Origin: Clostridia bacterium | Lineage (GTDB): Bacteria; Bacillota; Clostridia; Christensenellales; CAG-1252 | Length of the DNA stretch: 64,000 bases | NCBI GenBank assembly: GCA_017444385.1 | Contig: JAFSWQ010000002.1 | Coordinates: forward strand, 44,317-108,316 | Direction: 5' to 3' | Shown here: positions 20,063 through 28,952 of the stretch, piece after piece | Position numbering within the stretch: position 1 is the stretch's first letter | Layout of the letters: every line of letters begins with the position of its first letter | The notes under the pieces: generated by a model | Database searches by the model: none | The model's input: only the letters and a program-made list of their open reading frames with translations | Told to the model about the DNA's origin: nothing | Made by a program: the position numbers and the translations under genes

Positions 20063-21853
20063 ATGTTTATTAATATGATTTCGGCGGCGGGCGACTATTT
20101 CGTCGGTACGTTCTGGGCATTCGTTCCCGCCATCATCGCAATCGTACTCGCGCTCATCACCAAGCAGGTGTATTTGAGTTTGTTTGCGGGTATCTTCACA
20201 GGCGCTATGTTTTTAGCGGGCGGCAATCCTCTCGAAGCGATAAGCAACCTGTTTATAACCATGGCGAATCAACTTGGCGGAAACGGCGGCATCCTTATAT
20301 TCCTCGTTATCCTCGGTATCTTTGCCGTATTGATGGTCAAGACCGGTGGTAGCAAGGCGTACGGCGAATGGGCTGCGACAAAGATTAAGACCAAGCACGG
20401 CGCAGAACTTGCGACCATAGGTTTGGGCGCTTTGATCTTCGTGGACGATTACTTTAACTGTCTTACCGTTGGTAGCGCGATGCGTCCCGTTACCGACAAG
20501 CACAAGATAAGCCACGCCAAACTCGCGTATCTTATCGACGCCACGGCGGCTCCTATTTGTATCATCGCGCCTATCTCTTCTTGGGCTGCGGCGGTATCCG
20601 GCTATGCTGACGGCGGTATCATCGCTTTCATAAAGACCATTCCTTTCAATATGTACGCGCTTCTTACTATTGGCTTTATGGTAGTTACCGTTCTTCTTAA
20701 ACTTGATTTCTTTAAGATGAAACGTAATGAGAAGATCGCAAAAGAAACGGGTGACCTTTACGCCGGCGAGACCGATCTTCCCACCGAAGACGTCAAAACC
20801 GACGACTCGATAAAGGGTAAAGTTCGTAACCTCGTATTCCCCATCGTTACGTTGATCGTGTGCTGCGTTGGCTCTATGATATTCAACGGCTATTATTACG
20901 ATTGGGATGCAGGTACGATTGGTAGAACCTTGCAATCTTCAAACGTTCTCGAAGCGTTCAGTAACTGCGACGCAGGTTCAGCTCTTGCTCTCGGTTCGTT
21001 TATCGCTCTCGTAATAACCCTCATATTCTATTATGCGACGAAAGCGCTTACCTTTAAAGCGAGTATGGAATCCATAGTGGACGGCTTCAAATCCATGGTT
21101 CCCGCTATCCTTATTTTAACGTTTGCTTGGACGCTCGGCGGCATAATGGGCGCTAAAGGCGAAGGAGTAGACGAATTCAACAAAGCAGTCATCGACGGCA
21201 CTCTTAACGCAAAAGCGTTCGTTCAAGCGAATATCACTGCGGACAGTATGGCTTTGGGCGTTATACCTTTCGTGTTCTTTATCCTCGCTTGCTTGTTGTC
21301 TTTCGCAACCGGTACTTCTTGGGGAACGTTTGCGGTTCTAATCCCCATTTCCACGGCGGTTATGTCCGCAAGCAGCAGCGAAGGTTTGTTCTTCCTTACG
21401 ATGAGCGCGGTTTTGGCCGGCGCGGTTTACGGCGACCACGTAAGTCCTATTTCGGATACTACGATAATGGCTTCTTCGGGCGCGCAATGCAACCATATCG
21501 ACCACGTCAAAACTCAATTCCCGTATGCAACTATCGTTGCCGTTATAGCGGGTATAACCTATTTGATAACGGGCTTTATTTCCGCTACGAGCGTGGGCGA
21601 GAATTACGGCGCAAGCGCTGGCATAACTCTCGGCGTTGGCTTCGTACTTTTGGCAGGAACCTTGTTCGTATTGTATATCCTTGATAGAAAGGGAATCGCT
21701 GATAAGATCGAAAACGCTTTTGCGGGTGTAGTAGCGAAAATCAGCAAAAAGAACATTGCGCTCGAAGATACGATAGCAGGCGGACACGAAGTTTCCGATC
21801 AAATAGACGAAGCGCAAGTGTTGACCGAAAATAACGACGAAGAAGCTGAATAA
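20063..21853 (+). CDS. NhaC-family antiporter-type transporter, probable lysine transporter
   Basis: The start is the ATG at 20063, seven bases after AAGGAGA; an in-frame extension to 19958 would run through the riboswitch and is not real. The 596-residue protein is a polytopic membrane protein of the NhaC superfamily. Family-typical features include DDYFNCLTVGSAMRPVTDK near residue 138, the following DATAAP...PISSWAA segment, and GTSWGTFAVLIP with HVSPISDTT in the C-terminal half. A hydrophilic loop lies around residues 230-260 and the last 40 residues are acidic. NhaC-like genes under lysine riboswitches have been proposed to be lysine transporters (sometimes called LysW). The riboswitch directly upstream supports import of lysine, possibly coupled to Na+ or H+; this is inference. 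Confidence 0.85.
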   Translation: MFINMISAAGDYFVGTFWAFVPAIIAIVLALITKQVYLSLFAGIFTGAMFLAGGNPLEAISNLFITMANQLGGNGGILIFLVILGIFAVLMVKTGGSKAYGEWAATKIKTKHGAELATIGLGALIFVDDYFNCLTVGSAMRPVTDKHKISHAKLAYLIDATAAPICIIAPISSWAAAVSGYADGGIIAFIKTIPFNMYALLTIGFMVVTVLLKLDFFKMKRNEKIAKETGDLYAGETDLPTEDVKTDDSIKGKVRNLVFPIVTLIVCCVGSMIFNGYYYDWDAGTIGRTLQSSNVLEAFSNCDAGSALALGSFIALVITLIFYYATKALTFKASMESIVDGFKSMVPAILILTFAWTLGGIMGAKGEGVDEFNKAVIDGTLNAKAFVQANITADSMALGVIPFVFFILACLLSFATGTSWGTFAVLIPISTAVMSASSSEGLFFLTMSAVLAGAVYGDHVSPISDTTIMASSGAQCNHIDHVKTQFPYATIVAVIAGITYLITGFISATSVGENYGASAGITLGVGFVLLAGTLFVLYILDRKGIADKIENAFAGVVAKISKKNIALEDTIAGGHEVSDQIDEAQVLTENNDEEAE

Positions 21854-21882
21854 TACGCATTTTCGTTAAATTACAAATTCAA

Positions 21883-21914
21883 AAAGGCTGTTTGAAATTT
21901 TCAAACAGCCTTTT
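21883..21914 (+). terminator. Rho-independent terminator after the lysine-regulated transporter
   Basis: AAAGGCTGTTTG (21883-21894) pairs with CAAACAGCCTTTT (21902-21914) and ends in a T-run. The A-run at the 5' side means it may also work for the minus-strand transcript arriving from trmO. Confidence 0.85.
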
Positions 21915-22026
21915 ATGTTTGTTTTATCAATATGGGTTTTACGTACGCGTTTGATATATCGATTTTTTCGAGAGATCCTTTATCGCCTAACGACAATTTA
22001 CGGCATAACGCTACTCTTGAATTATT

Positions 22027-22722
22027 TTAATCCATTGCGGAAAGCCTTATGAAATCAATTATCGTCAGTGTACCTTCTTTTATCTTAAACTTTACGTCGA
22101 AATCACCGAAAGTCGTACCGTAAATCCTGTCTTCGTCGGTATGGTATGCGGGGCGAGGATCGTATGATAGCGCGGAAACAAGTTGGTCGAGATAGCTATC
22201 GTACTCTTTTTCGTCGGTGAAAAATCCTTTATCGGGATAACATTCAAATGCTACTATTATCTTCTTTGGCGGTGCTGACGCGTAACTTGACGCAGGTCTT
22301 TCGGGTTTGTCCGCGTATTCGACGTAGGGTTTGACGTCATAAATTGGCGTTCCGTTAAGAAGATCCGCGCCCGATACTACCAAAACCGTGCCGTCCGAAG
22401 TTTCTTTTATCTCTCTCAGTTCAACGAGCGATAAGCCCAAACCGTTGGGACGAAATGGGGATCGGGTGGCGAAAACGCCTATTTTCTCGTTACCGCCCAG
22501 CCGCGGCGGTCTCACCGAAGGCGAAGTTTTATCCTTTGATTCGGAGAAATTCCATATCAACCAAAGGTGCGAAAACCCTTCTATCCCTTTTATATAATTA
22601 ACGTCTCGGTATTCCCGCTCGAATACGATCTCGGAAAGTACTCTCGTCAATCCGCTTTGACGGGGTATTCCGAATTTGGAATTATAATTATTACGTATTC
22701 TTGCGATAGGCTTTATTTCCAT
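22027..22722 (-). CDS. trmO: tRNA (t6A37) methyltransferase, TrmO/TsaA family
   Basis: The protein (231 aa) begins PIARIRNNYNSKFGIPRQSG and contains FSHLWLIWNF, VRPPRLGGN, GVFATRSPFRPNGLGLSLVE and the YDVKPYV segment, all hallmarks of the TsaA/YaeB family. TrmO uses S-adenosylmethionine to N6-methylate the t6A at position 37 of certain tRNAs. The single beta-barrel TsaA domain covers about residues 1-150; the remainder is the usual C-terminal extension. Its start overlaps the end of pepT by 10 bp and there is no clear ribosome binding site, so translation is probably coupled. It is the last gene of the ychF-pepT-trmO group. Confidence 0.9.
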   Translation of the reverse strand: MEIKPIARIRNNYNSKFGIPRQSGLTRVLSEIVFEREYRDVNYIKGIEGFSHLWLIWNFSESKDKTSPSVRPPRLGGNEKIGVFATRSPFRPNGLGLSLVELREIKETSDGTVLVVSGADLLNGTPIYDVKPYVEYADKPERPASSYASAPPKKIIVAFECYPDKGFFTDEKEYDSYLDQLVSALSYDPRPAYHTDEDRIYGTTFGDFDVKFKIKEGTLTIIDFIRLSAMD

Positions 22723-23924
22723 AAAGCGTAAGACGACGCGATATCGACGAGGACTTTCACCATTTTTTCAAGAGAGGGGACGGGAATATATTCGAATCTT
22801 CCGTGGAAGTTATGCCCGCCCGTGGATAGATTAGGGCAAGGCAGACCTTCAAACGATAGATGCGCTCCGTCGGTACCCCCGCGAATGGGAAGTATCAAAG
22901 GCTTAACGCCCTCTTTTTTAAACGCGTTTTCGGCGGTTTTTACGAGATGCATATATTCGCTCAAAATCTCTTTCATATTGTAATACGAATCTTTGACTTT
23001 TACGCTCGCGACGCCCACGCCGAACTTTTTATTCGTTTCTTCCGCGCACTTCTCAAAATACGCTTTTTTAGCTTGAAACTTTTCTTTATCGTGGTCGCGA
23101 ATGATATATTTCGCGGTAAGGTTTTCCAAATCGCCCTTTACCTCGTCTATCATATAGAAGCCTTCGTGGTCTTTCGTTGAGACGGGGCGTTCGTTTTCGG
23201 GTAAAAGCGAGTGGAAATAATCGAACGCGTCAACGGCGTTTATCATTTTACCGTACGCTTCGCCGGGGTGAACGGATAATCCTTTTACAGTCAATACGCC
23301 CGAAGCGGCGTTGAAATTCTCGTAACTTATCTCACCGATGACCCCGCCGTCGACGGTGTAACCGAAGTCCGCGCCGAATTCCGAAACGTTGAAGTGTTCC
23401 GTACCTCTTCCGACTTCCTCATCATACGTAAAAGCGACTTTTATCTCGGGGCGAGGAATATGGGGATTATTTACGAAATATTCGAGCATACTCATAATTT
23501 CGGCGACTCCCGCTTTATCGTCCGCGCCCAAAAGCGTGGTGCCGTCGGTGAATACTATATCTTGCCCGACGTACGCGTTTATTTCGGGGAAACTCTTTTC
23601 CAAAAAGACAACCTCGTCGGAGAGTTTTACCTCCCCGCCCGTATAGCGAATTATTTGCGGCTTTACGTTCTCGCCCGAAGCCGCGGGGGAAGTGTCTGTA
23701 TGCGCGATAAAGGCAATTTTGACGTTAGAACCCACGTTAGAGGGAAGAGTCCCGAAAACGTATCCGTGGTCGGTGACTTTGACTGTAATGCCGAGTTCCT
23801 TTAATTCCTTTTCGAGCAATTTAAGCAATTCGAGCTGTTTCTCGGTCGATGGACTGGTCTCGCTGTTCTCATCGCTTTGCGTATCGTAGGATACGTAGCG
23901 TAAAAATCTATCTAATACTGCCAT
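22713..23924 (-). CDS. pepT: Peptidase T (tripeptide aminopeptidase)
   Basis: This is a 403-residue M20-family zinc aminopeptidase that removes the N-terminal residue from tripeptides in the cytoplasm. Visible motifs are the metal ligand segment AHTDTSPA, LLGADDKAG, the catalytic and ligand glutamates in YDEEVGRGTEHF, the dimerisation-domain motif VHPGEAYGKMINA, and the C-terminal GGTDGAHLSFEGLPCPN followed by GGHNFHGRFE. The length is normal for PepT (about 410). It begins 4 bp after the ychF stop (TAATAATATG) without an evident ribosome binding site, which suggests translational coupling to ychF. Confidence 0.95.
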   Translation of the reverse strand: MAVLDRFLRYVSYDTQSDENSETSPSTEKQLELLKLLEKELKELGITVKVTDHGYVFGTLPSNVGSNVKIAFIAHTDTSPAASGENVKPQIIRYTGGEVKLSDEVVFLEKSFPEINAYVGQDIVFTDGTTLLGADDKAGVAEIMSMLEYFVNNPHIPRPEIKVAFTYDEEVGRGTEHFNVSEFGADFGYTVDGGVIGEISYENFNAASGVLTVKGLSVHPGEAYGKMINAVDAFDYFHSLLPENERPVSTKDHEGFYMIDEVKGDLENLTAKYIIRDHDKEKFQAKKAYFEKCAEETNKKFGVGVASVKVKDSYYNMKEILSEYMHLVKTAENAFKKEGVKPLILPIRGGTDGAHLSFEGLPCPNLSTGGHNFHGRFEYIPVPSLEKMVKVLVDIASSYALWK

Positions 23925-23928
23925 ATTA

Positions 23929-25017
23929 TTATACGTTGAATCTGAATAAAACCACGTCGCCGTCTTTCATAACGTAGTCTTTACCTTCGCTTCTCATCAA
24001 ACCTTTTTCTTTTGCCGCAGCGGTAGAACCGCAGTCCAAAAGATCTTGATAGTTGACTATTTCCGCTCTTATGAATCCTTTTTCGAAATCGGTATGGATT
24101 TTGCCTGCCGCCTGAGGGGCTTTCGTTCCCACGGTTATAGTCCATGCGCGAGTCTCTTTTTCGCCTGCGGTTAGATAGCTTATAAGTCCTAAAGTCCTAT
24201 AACCCACCGTTACGAGTACGTCGAGTCCGCTTTGGGTAAGACCGTAGTCGGCGGCGAACAACTCTCTGTCTTCGTCGTCGAGTTCGGCGAGCTCCTCTTC
24301 TACCTTCGCGCATAATACGATAACTTCTGCGCCAGAGGCTTTTGCAACGTCTTTTACCGCTTTAACGTGATCGTTATCAGGCTTCCCTATATCCTTTTCG
24401 CCTATGTTCGCGACGTAGATAACGGGTTTATCGGTGAGCAAGAACATTTCTTTGACCACCGCTTTTTCTTCGTTATCAAGCCCCATATCTCTTACGGGGA
24501 CGCCTTTAGCGAGTTCGGCTTGCACCTTTTCCGCAACTTCTATGTCGTATGCGTATTTTTTATCGCTCTTCAAAAGGTTTTTGAGCCTGACGAGTCTCTT
24601 CTCGACGGTTTCAAGGTCGGCGAGTTCGAGTTCTATATCAATGGTCGAAATATCGCTTTTCGGATCGACCTTATTGTCGACGTGGGTAACGTTATCGTCG
24701 TCGAAACATCTTACGACGTGAACGATTGCGTCGACCTCTCTTATATGCGAAAGGAATTTATTGCCCAAGCCTTCGCCTTTTGACGCGCCTCTTACCAAAC
24801 CCGCTATATCGACGAATTCTATCACCGCGGGGGTTATCTTTTGGCTGTCGTACAAAGCGGCGAGTTTGTCGAGTCTCTCGTCGGGGACGGCTACTACGCC
24901 TACGTTGGGCTCGATGGTACAAAACGGATAATTCGCGCATTCCGCGCCCGCTTTTGTTATTGCGTTAAACAACGTCGATTTTCCGACGTTAGGTAATCCA
25001 ACTACACCTAATTTCAT
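23929..25017 (-). CDS. ychF: Redox-regulated ATPase YchF (Obg-like ATPase)
   Basis: The protein (362 aa) starts with the P-loop GLPNVGKSTLFNAIT. It then has the G3 region DIAGLVRGASKGEGLGNKFL and ANIGEKD, the NxxE-type base-recognition motif that gives YchF its ATP rather than GTP preference. The C-terminal segment, including KTDFEKGFIRAEIV-like residues and DGDVVLFRFNV, is the TGS domain. YchF binds ribosomes and is linked to stress and translation control. A GAGG site precedes the ATG. It is the first gene of the minus-strand group and is divergent from uppP. Confidence 0.96.
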   Translation of the reverse strand: MKLGVVGLPNVGKSTLFNAITKAGAECANYPFCTIEPNVGVVAVPDERLDKLAALYDSQKITPAVIEFVDIAGLVRGASKGEGLGNKFLSHIREVDAIVHVVRCFDDDNVTHVDNKVDPKSDISTIDIELELADLETVEKRLVRLKNLLKSDKKYAYDIEVAEKVQAELAKGVPVRDMGLDNEEKAVVKEMFLLTDKPVIYVANIGEKDIGKPDNDHVKAVKDVAKASGAEVIVLCAKVEEELAELDDEDRELFAADYGLTQSGLDVLVTVGYRTLGLISYLTAGEKETRAWTITVGTKAPQAAGKIHTDFEKGFIRAEIVNYQDLLDCGSTAAAKEKGLMRSEGKDYVMKDGDVVLFRFNV

Positions 25018-25076
25018 ATTTTTAACCTCTTACTTTTATTGATGCGGGGAATACGTCCCCATGTTCGCGCGTATTT

Positions 25077-25105
25077 ATTATATATCAACCATTGATTTTT
25101 TTCAA
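25077..25105 (-). promoter_or_regulatory. Promoter of ychF-pepT-trmO
   Basis: On the minus strand TTGAAA (25100-25105) and TATAAT (25077-25082) are 17 bp apart. The 5' UTR contains a GGGGA-ATACG-TCCCC hairpin at 25046-25061, whose role is not clear. Confidence 0.75.
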
Positions 25106-25127
25106 GGAATAATAAGGAAAAAGAAAA

Positions 25128-25883
25128 ATGTATATTATTATTACTATTATAAGAGGCGTATTATTGGGCGCGATACAGGGACTTACCGAATTTTTACCCG
25201 TTTCTTCGAGCGGACACCTTATTCTTTTTGAGAAAATGGGGCTTGCCGCGCCGAGCGTGGAAACCAACTTGTTTTTACACCTTGCGACTTTGCTTTCGGT
25301 TTTAGTCGTGATGAGAAAGGACGTGTTTTCTCTTTTTAAGCGCGGCGAGAAGAAAAAACTCGGGTGGCTTTTGGTTGCTACCATGCCGACCGTAGCGGTA
25401 GCGTTCGCGTTTAAGTATTTATTGCCCGAAGCGTTGAGCGGTGCGTTTTTAGCCCCTTGCTTCTTTCTCTCTGCGACTTTGCTGCTATTACCGTCTTCAA
25501 ATAAGAGAAACGCGCCGAATCTGAAAAACGCTTTTCTCACCGGGCTCGCGCAAGGCGTGGCAGTACTTCCCGGCGTTTCCCGTAGCGGCACGACTATCTC
25601 TATAATGAGAGTTTTGGGCATAGAAGAGTTAGAAGCGGCTCGTCTTTCGTTTTTATTATCGTTTCCCGTTATAATAGGGGGAGTGGTTTTGGAAATACCC
25701 GAAACCAACTTCGCCGATTTTGACGCCCTCTTTATTCTGCCCGCCTTTATTTCCGCGTTTATAGTAGGGCTCGTCTCACTGAAAGTTATGCTCAAAGCGT
25801 TTTCCTCGAAAAACGCACTTCCTTTTTCAATTTATTTGTATATCGTCGCGTCATTTTCCGCCTTTCTTCCGTTTTTGAGCTGA
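25128..25883 (+). CDS. uppP: Undecaprenyl-diphosphatase (BacA/UppP)
   Basis: This 251-residue polytopic membrane protein contains both catalytic signatures of the BacA family: GAIQGLTEFLPVSSSGHL near residue 12 and PGVSRSGTTIS in the second half. It dephosphorylates undecaprenyl diphosphate so the lipid carrier can be reused in peptidoglycan and surface polysaccharide synthesis, and it confers bacitracin tolerance. The ribosome binding site is weak (AAGGAAAAAG). It stands alone, divergent from ychF. It is a little shorter than the usual 265-275 residues but complete in motifs. Confidence 0.95.
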   Translation: MYIIITIIRGVLLGAIQGLTEFLPVSSSGHLILFEKMGLAAPSVETNLFLHLATLLSVLVVMRKDVFSLFKRGEKKKLGWLLVATMPTVAVAFAFKYLLPEALSGAFLAPCFFLSATLLLLPSSNKRNAPNLKNAFLTGLAQGVAVLPGVSRSGTTISIMRVLGIEELEAARLSFLLSFPVIIGGVVLEIPETNFADFDALFILPAFISAFIVGLVSLKVMLKAFSSKNALPFSIYLYIVASFSAFLPFLS

Positions 25884-25931
25884 TTTGTCACGAATAATTT
25901 GTAGATCTAAGTCGGTTGGAGATGATAAAAA

Positions 25932-25976
25932 TGAATAAAATATGCATTTATGCAATAAATTATTCAAAATTATGCA
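25932..25976 (+). promoter_or_regulatory. Cluster of ARG-box-like half-sites
   Basis: Within 45 bp there are TGAAT (25932), ATGCA (25942), overlapping TGCAT (25943), ATGCA (25950), ATTCA (25962) and ATGCA (25972), at roughly helical-turn spacing. They resemble ArgR half-sites (TGNAT/ATNCA), but the half-site spacings do not fit the standard box exactly and the cluster is about 55 bp upstream of the -35. It may be an operator for the importer downstream. The AT-richness makes chance matches possible. Confidence 0.35.
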
Positions 25977-26031
25977 GTAAAATCGAAAAAAATTAAAAAA
26001 ATAATGTATAAATTCAAAAAAGTATGTAAAA

Positions 26032-26060
26032 TTGCTTGCCAAGTGTCGCAAGAATATAGT
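26032..26060 (+). promoter_or_regulatory. Promoter of the amino acid ABC importer
   Basis: TTGCTT (26032-26037) and TATAGT (26055-26060) are separated by 17 bp. The leader to the ATG at 26108 is about 40 nt with a strong AAAGGAG site. Confidence 0.65.
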
Positions 26061-26107
26061 AAACTTTGAGCATAAAACAAAAACAAAACTCAAAGGAGAT
26101 AAAAACA

Positions 26108-26938
26108 ATGAAAAAGATCACTAAAATAATCGTAGCAATATTGACCTTGGCGGTCATGGTAGGTTGCGTTTCCGTATTTGCGGCTTGTAAAAAGGAAGAG
26201 GCGTCTATAACCGACGCTACTCCCGAGGGTATCAAGAAATACGGTTCGCTCGTAGTCGCGACCAACGCATATTTCCCTCCCTTCGAATATAAGGACGAGG
26301 AAACCGGCAAAATCACCGGTTGGGATATGGACATCGCTCAAAAGTTGGCGGACAAGCTTGGAGTTAAGTTGGTAATCGCCGATATGGAATTCGATTCCGT
26401 TTTGCTTGCTCCCGGCGCTAACAAAGCTCACATCTCTATGGCGGGTATTAGTTACAGCGAAAAACGCGATCAAACCTTGGACTTCTCGGTAGGCGTATTC
26501 GACAGTTCTCAAGTTATTATCGTCAAGAACGACAGCGATATCGCCGGTCCTTTCGATCTCGGTGGTAAGACCGTAGGCGTTCAAAGCGGTACGGTAGGTC
26601 AACTCCTCGCTCAAATGGATCCCGACTGGGCTGGCGAAGGTGAAGACGCTTGTCTCGCCGCTCCCGGCAACGTAAGCAAATACACCACCGGCGCGGAAGC
26701 CGTTCTCGCTCTCACCCAAGGTAAAGTCGACGCCGTCATCATCGACAAATTCCCCGCTCAAAAATTCGTAGAGAATTATCAAGGCGTTAAGATCTGCGAA
26801 GAGACTGTATTCGACGACGAATATGCATTCGCTGTAAAAGAAGGCAATAAAGAACTTCAACAATGGCTCAACGAGGCTATTGCCGAGATGAAAGCTGACG
26901 GAACGATGGCTGCTATCAACGCTAAATACTTCGGCTGA
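26108..26938 (+). CDS. Polar amino acid ABC transporter substrate-binding lipoprotein
   Basis: The start is the ATG at 26108 after AAAGGAGATAAAAAC; a longer in-frame reading from 26066 crosses the ribosome binding site. The 276-residue protein has a lipoprotein signal with a VFAAC-K lipobox, giving a lipidated Cys at about residue 27. The mature part is a family 3 solute-binding protein: VVATNAYFPPFEYKD, GWDMDIAQKLADKLG, DLGGKTVGVQSGTVG, and a C-terminal ELQQWLNEAIAEMKADG segment. Proteins of this family bind arginine, lysine, histidine, glutamine or cystine. ARG-box-like sites upstream hint at a basic substrate, which is inference. It is followed by the permease and ATPase genes. Confidence 0.93.
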   Translation: MKKITKIIVAILTLAVMVGCVSVFAACKKEEASITDATPEGIKKYGSLVVATNAYFPPFEYKDEETGKITGWDMDIAQKLADKLGVKLVIADMEFDSVLLAPGANKAHISMAGISYSEKRDQTLDFSVGVFDSSQVIIVKNDSDIAGPFDLGGKTVGVQSGTVGQLLAQMDPDWAGEGEDACLAAPGNVSKYTTGAEAVLALTQGKVDAVIIDKFPAQKFVENYQGVKICEETVFDDEYAFAVKEGNKELQQWLNEAIAEMKADGTMAAINAKYFG

Positions 26939-27002
26939 TAAAACTAAAGAGTTTATAGTCGCGTCGCATTACGAGGCGATAAACGAATAATAATGCGTAA
27001 AC

Positions 27003-27035
27003 GGGCTGTTGGAGACGTAAGTTTCCATACAGCCC
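27003..27035 (+). other. Intercistronic hairpin without T-run
   Basis: GGGCTGT-TGGAGAC-GTAA-GTTTCCA-T-ACAGCCC forms a nearly perfect stem of 14 pairs between the binding-protein and permease genes. No T-run follows, so it is not a standard terminator. It may protect the upstream mRNA from 3' decay, which would favour binding protein over permease. Confidence 0.7.
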
Positions 27036-27052
27036 ATCATTGATTAAAGCAA

Positions 27053-27748
27053 ATGAAACTTGATTTCAGTATTATTTTCAAAAAACAAATACTACTATTA
27101 CTTTTAAAGTCATACGGCTGGACGATAGGTATAACCGCTATGGCGTTGTTCTTGGGTATAATAATAGGGACTATTCTCGCTATTTTTATGGTTTTGCCCA
27201 AGACCAATCCCATCAATAAAGTTTTGAACGGGGTTTCCAATTTATACCTCGCCGTTATAAGAGGCACGCCTACTTTGGTGCAACTGATGATAATATATTT
27301 CGTCATTTTCGCCGACGTTATTTTCTTTAACCGTGAATTATCCCCCTATTTTGTGGCTGCGATAGGCTTCGGTATCAATAGCGGAGCATACGTCGCGGAG
27401 ATAATGCGCGCGGGTATTTTGAGCGTCGATAAAGGGCAGATGGAAGCGGGAAGAGCGGTTGGTTTGAGTTATACTTCCACGATGTTTCACGTTATTCTAC
27501 CTCAATCGGCAAAAAACATTTTACCCCCTCTCGGTAACGAAGCGATAGTTCTCGTCAAAGAGACTTCGGTCGCTTTGATTATCGGCGTAAGCGAATTCTT
27601 TACGGCGATAAAGGGAATAGTCAACACGACGTACAACGTTATCACGCCTTACCTGTTCGCGGCGGCGGTTTACTTTGTAACCGTTTACGCAATGACCATC
27701 ATACTTAAATTGCTCGAAAGGAGGTTGCATAAAGGTGACAGACGCTAA
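27053..27748 (+). CDS. Polar amino acid ABC transporter permease (HisM/GlnP type)
   Basis: The 231-residue membrane protein has about five transmembrane segments and the EAA motif of His/Glu/Gln/Arg permeases ([21 protein letters not shown], trimmed here to key residues EAGRAVGLS and LPQ), which docks on the ATPase. The conserved [14 protein letters not shown] segment lies near residue 64. The ribosome binding site is poor, so translation may be lower than that of the binding protein. It overlaps the start of the ATPase gene by 14 bp, indicating coupling. It forms the membrane channel of the importer. Confidence 0.94.
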   Translation: MKLDFSIIFKKQILLLLLKSYGWTIGITAMALFLGIIIGTILAIFMVLPKTNPINKVLNGVSNLYLAVIRGTPTLVQLMIIYFVIFADVIFFNRELSPYFVAAIGFGINSGAYVAEIMRAGILSVDKGQMEAGRAVGLSYTSTMFHVILPQSAKNILPPLGNEAIVLVKETSVALIIGVSEFFTAIKGIVNTTYNVITPYLFAAAVYFVTVYAMTIILKLLERRLHKGDRR

Positions 27749-28835
27749 TATGAACGAAAAGAAGCCTCTTATAGAGGTAAAATATCTTACGAAAAAATTC
27801 GGTAATCTTTTGGTTCTCGACGAAATAACGACCAACGTCTACGAGGGCGAAAGGGTGGTCATAATTGGACCTTCGGGCGGCGGAAAAAGTACGTTTTTGC
27901 GTTGCTTGAACGTTTTGGAAGATCCCACCGCTGGCGAGATCATATTCGACGGCGAAGACCTTACCGACCTTAAAATAAACATCAACGTATGTCGTCAAAA
28001 GATGGGTATGGTGTTCCAACAATTCAATTTGTTCAACAACCTTAACGTTCTTGACAATATCACTTTAGCGCCTATTCAGGTGGGCATGAGTAACCTTCGC
28101 AAAGCCAGATGGAACAACTTCATTCTACCGTTTTATAATAAATACGTAACCAAGAACGAGGCGAAATTAAGAGCGAAAGCGGACGCGAAGATAGCCAAGA
28201 ACGAAGCGTTGATAAAAGAATACAACGAGTTGCTTAAACCTATCGACGAGGAATGCGAAAAGACTAAATCGGTTATCGAGCGAAGAGGCAAATTGCTGAC
28301 GACCTACGATCCAAAGCTTTATAAGAAAAAATTGAAGATCGTCACTAAAATCGAAAACGCTGAACGCGTCGTCGATAGAACGAAGTATCCCACGCTTAAA
28401 ACGCCTATCGAGTTACCCTATAAAAACAAAGCCGAGATCACCAAGATAGCCGAAGAAAATGCGATGCGCTTACTTAAACGCATAGGTTTGGAAGACAAGG
28501 CGAGCGTTTATCCTTCCACTCTCTCGGGCGGTCAAAAGCAAAGAATTGCGATAGTAAGGGCGTTGGCAATGAATCCCAAGGTAATGCTCTTCGACGAGCC
28601 TACCTCGGCGCTCGATCCCGAAATGGTGGGCGAGGTTCTCGAACTCATCAAGCAAATAGCGGGCGAGGGAATGACGATGATAATCGTTACTCACGAGATG
28701 GGTTTTGCGAAAGAGGTCGCTACCCGCGTGTGCTTTATCGCGCAAGGCAAGATACTCGAAGAAGGCACCCCCGAGGAAGTCTTTGAACGTCCTCAAAATC
28801 CCCGCTTACAAGATTTCTTATCTAAAATACTGTAA
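27735..28835 (+). CDS. Amino acid ABC transporter ATPase with a large helical insertion
   Basis: The start is probably the GTG at 27735, ten bases after AAAGGAGG; an ATG at 27750 is an alternative. The protein has 366 residues, while ATPases of this family (HisP/GlnQ) have about 240-250. Walker A (GPSGGGKST, residues 45-53), the Q-loop (VFQQFNLF), signature LSGGQKQR (263-270), Walker B ([12 protein letters not shown]) and the H-loop (VTHEMG) are all intact. The extra length is a single insertion of about residues 119-231, between the LAPIQV segment after the Q-loop and the [15 protein letters not shown] helix. The insertion is rich in Lys, Glu and Ala and predicted helical, possibly a coiled-coil hairpin. 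It lies in the helical subdomain, near where the permease docks. Its role is unknown. Confidence 0.92.
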   Translation: MTDANMNEKKPLIEVKYLTKKFGNLLVLDEITTNVYEGERVVIIGPSGGGKSTFLRCLNVLEDPTAGEIIFDGEDLTDLKININVCRQKMGMVFQQFNLFNNLNVLDNITLAPIQVGMSNLRKARWNNFILPFYNKYVTKNEAKLRAKADAKIAKNEALIKEYNELLKPIDEECEKTKSVIERRGKLLTTYDPKLYKKKLKIVTKIENAERVVDRTKYPTLKTPIELPYKNKAEITKIAEENAMRLLKRIGLEDKASVYPSTLSGGQKQRIAIVRALAMNPKVMLFDEPTSALDPEMVGEVLELIKQIAGEGMTMIIVTHEMGFAKEVATRVCFIAQGKILEEGTPEEVFERPQNPRLQDFLSKIL

Positions 28836-28881
28836 AGACTTCTATCAAAGAGAGTAAATAAGATCATTATAATATCAAAAT

Positions 28882-28916
28882 AAGAACCGCTTTTCGTTTT
28901 GGAGAAGCGGTTCTTT
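28882..28916 (+). terminator. Rho-independent terminator of the amino acid importer operon
   Basis: AAGAACCGCTT (28882-28892) pairs with AAGCGGTTCTT (28905-28915), an 11-bp perfect stem ending in Ts. It may act on both strands, separating the importer from the convergent ABC gene. Confidence 0.85.
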
Positions 28917-28952
28917 GTATGCGCAAATATATGAACACGTTAGAATTGTTTA

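Noticed and set aside
25931..25996. A 21-codon frame (start 25931) before the amino acid importer as a leader peptide
   Set aside because: It has no run of a single amino acid, lies upstream of the only good promoter, and no terminator/antiterminator pair follows.
27003..27035. Terminator between the binding-protein and permease genes
   Set aside because: The stem is strong but no T-run follows, and the downstream genes clearly belong to the same importer.
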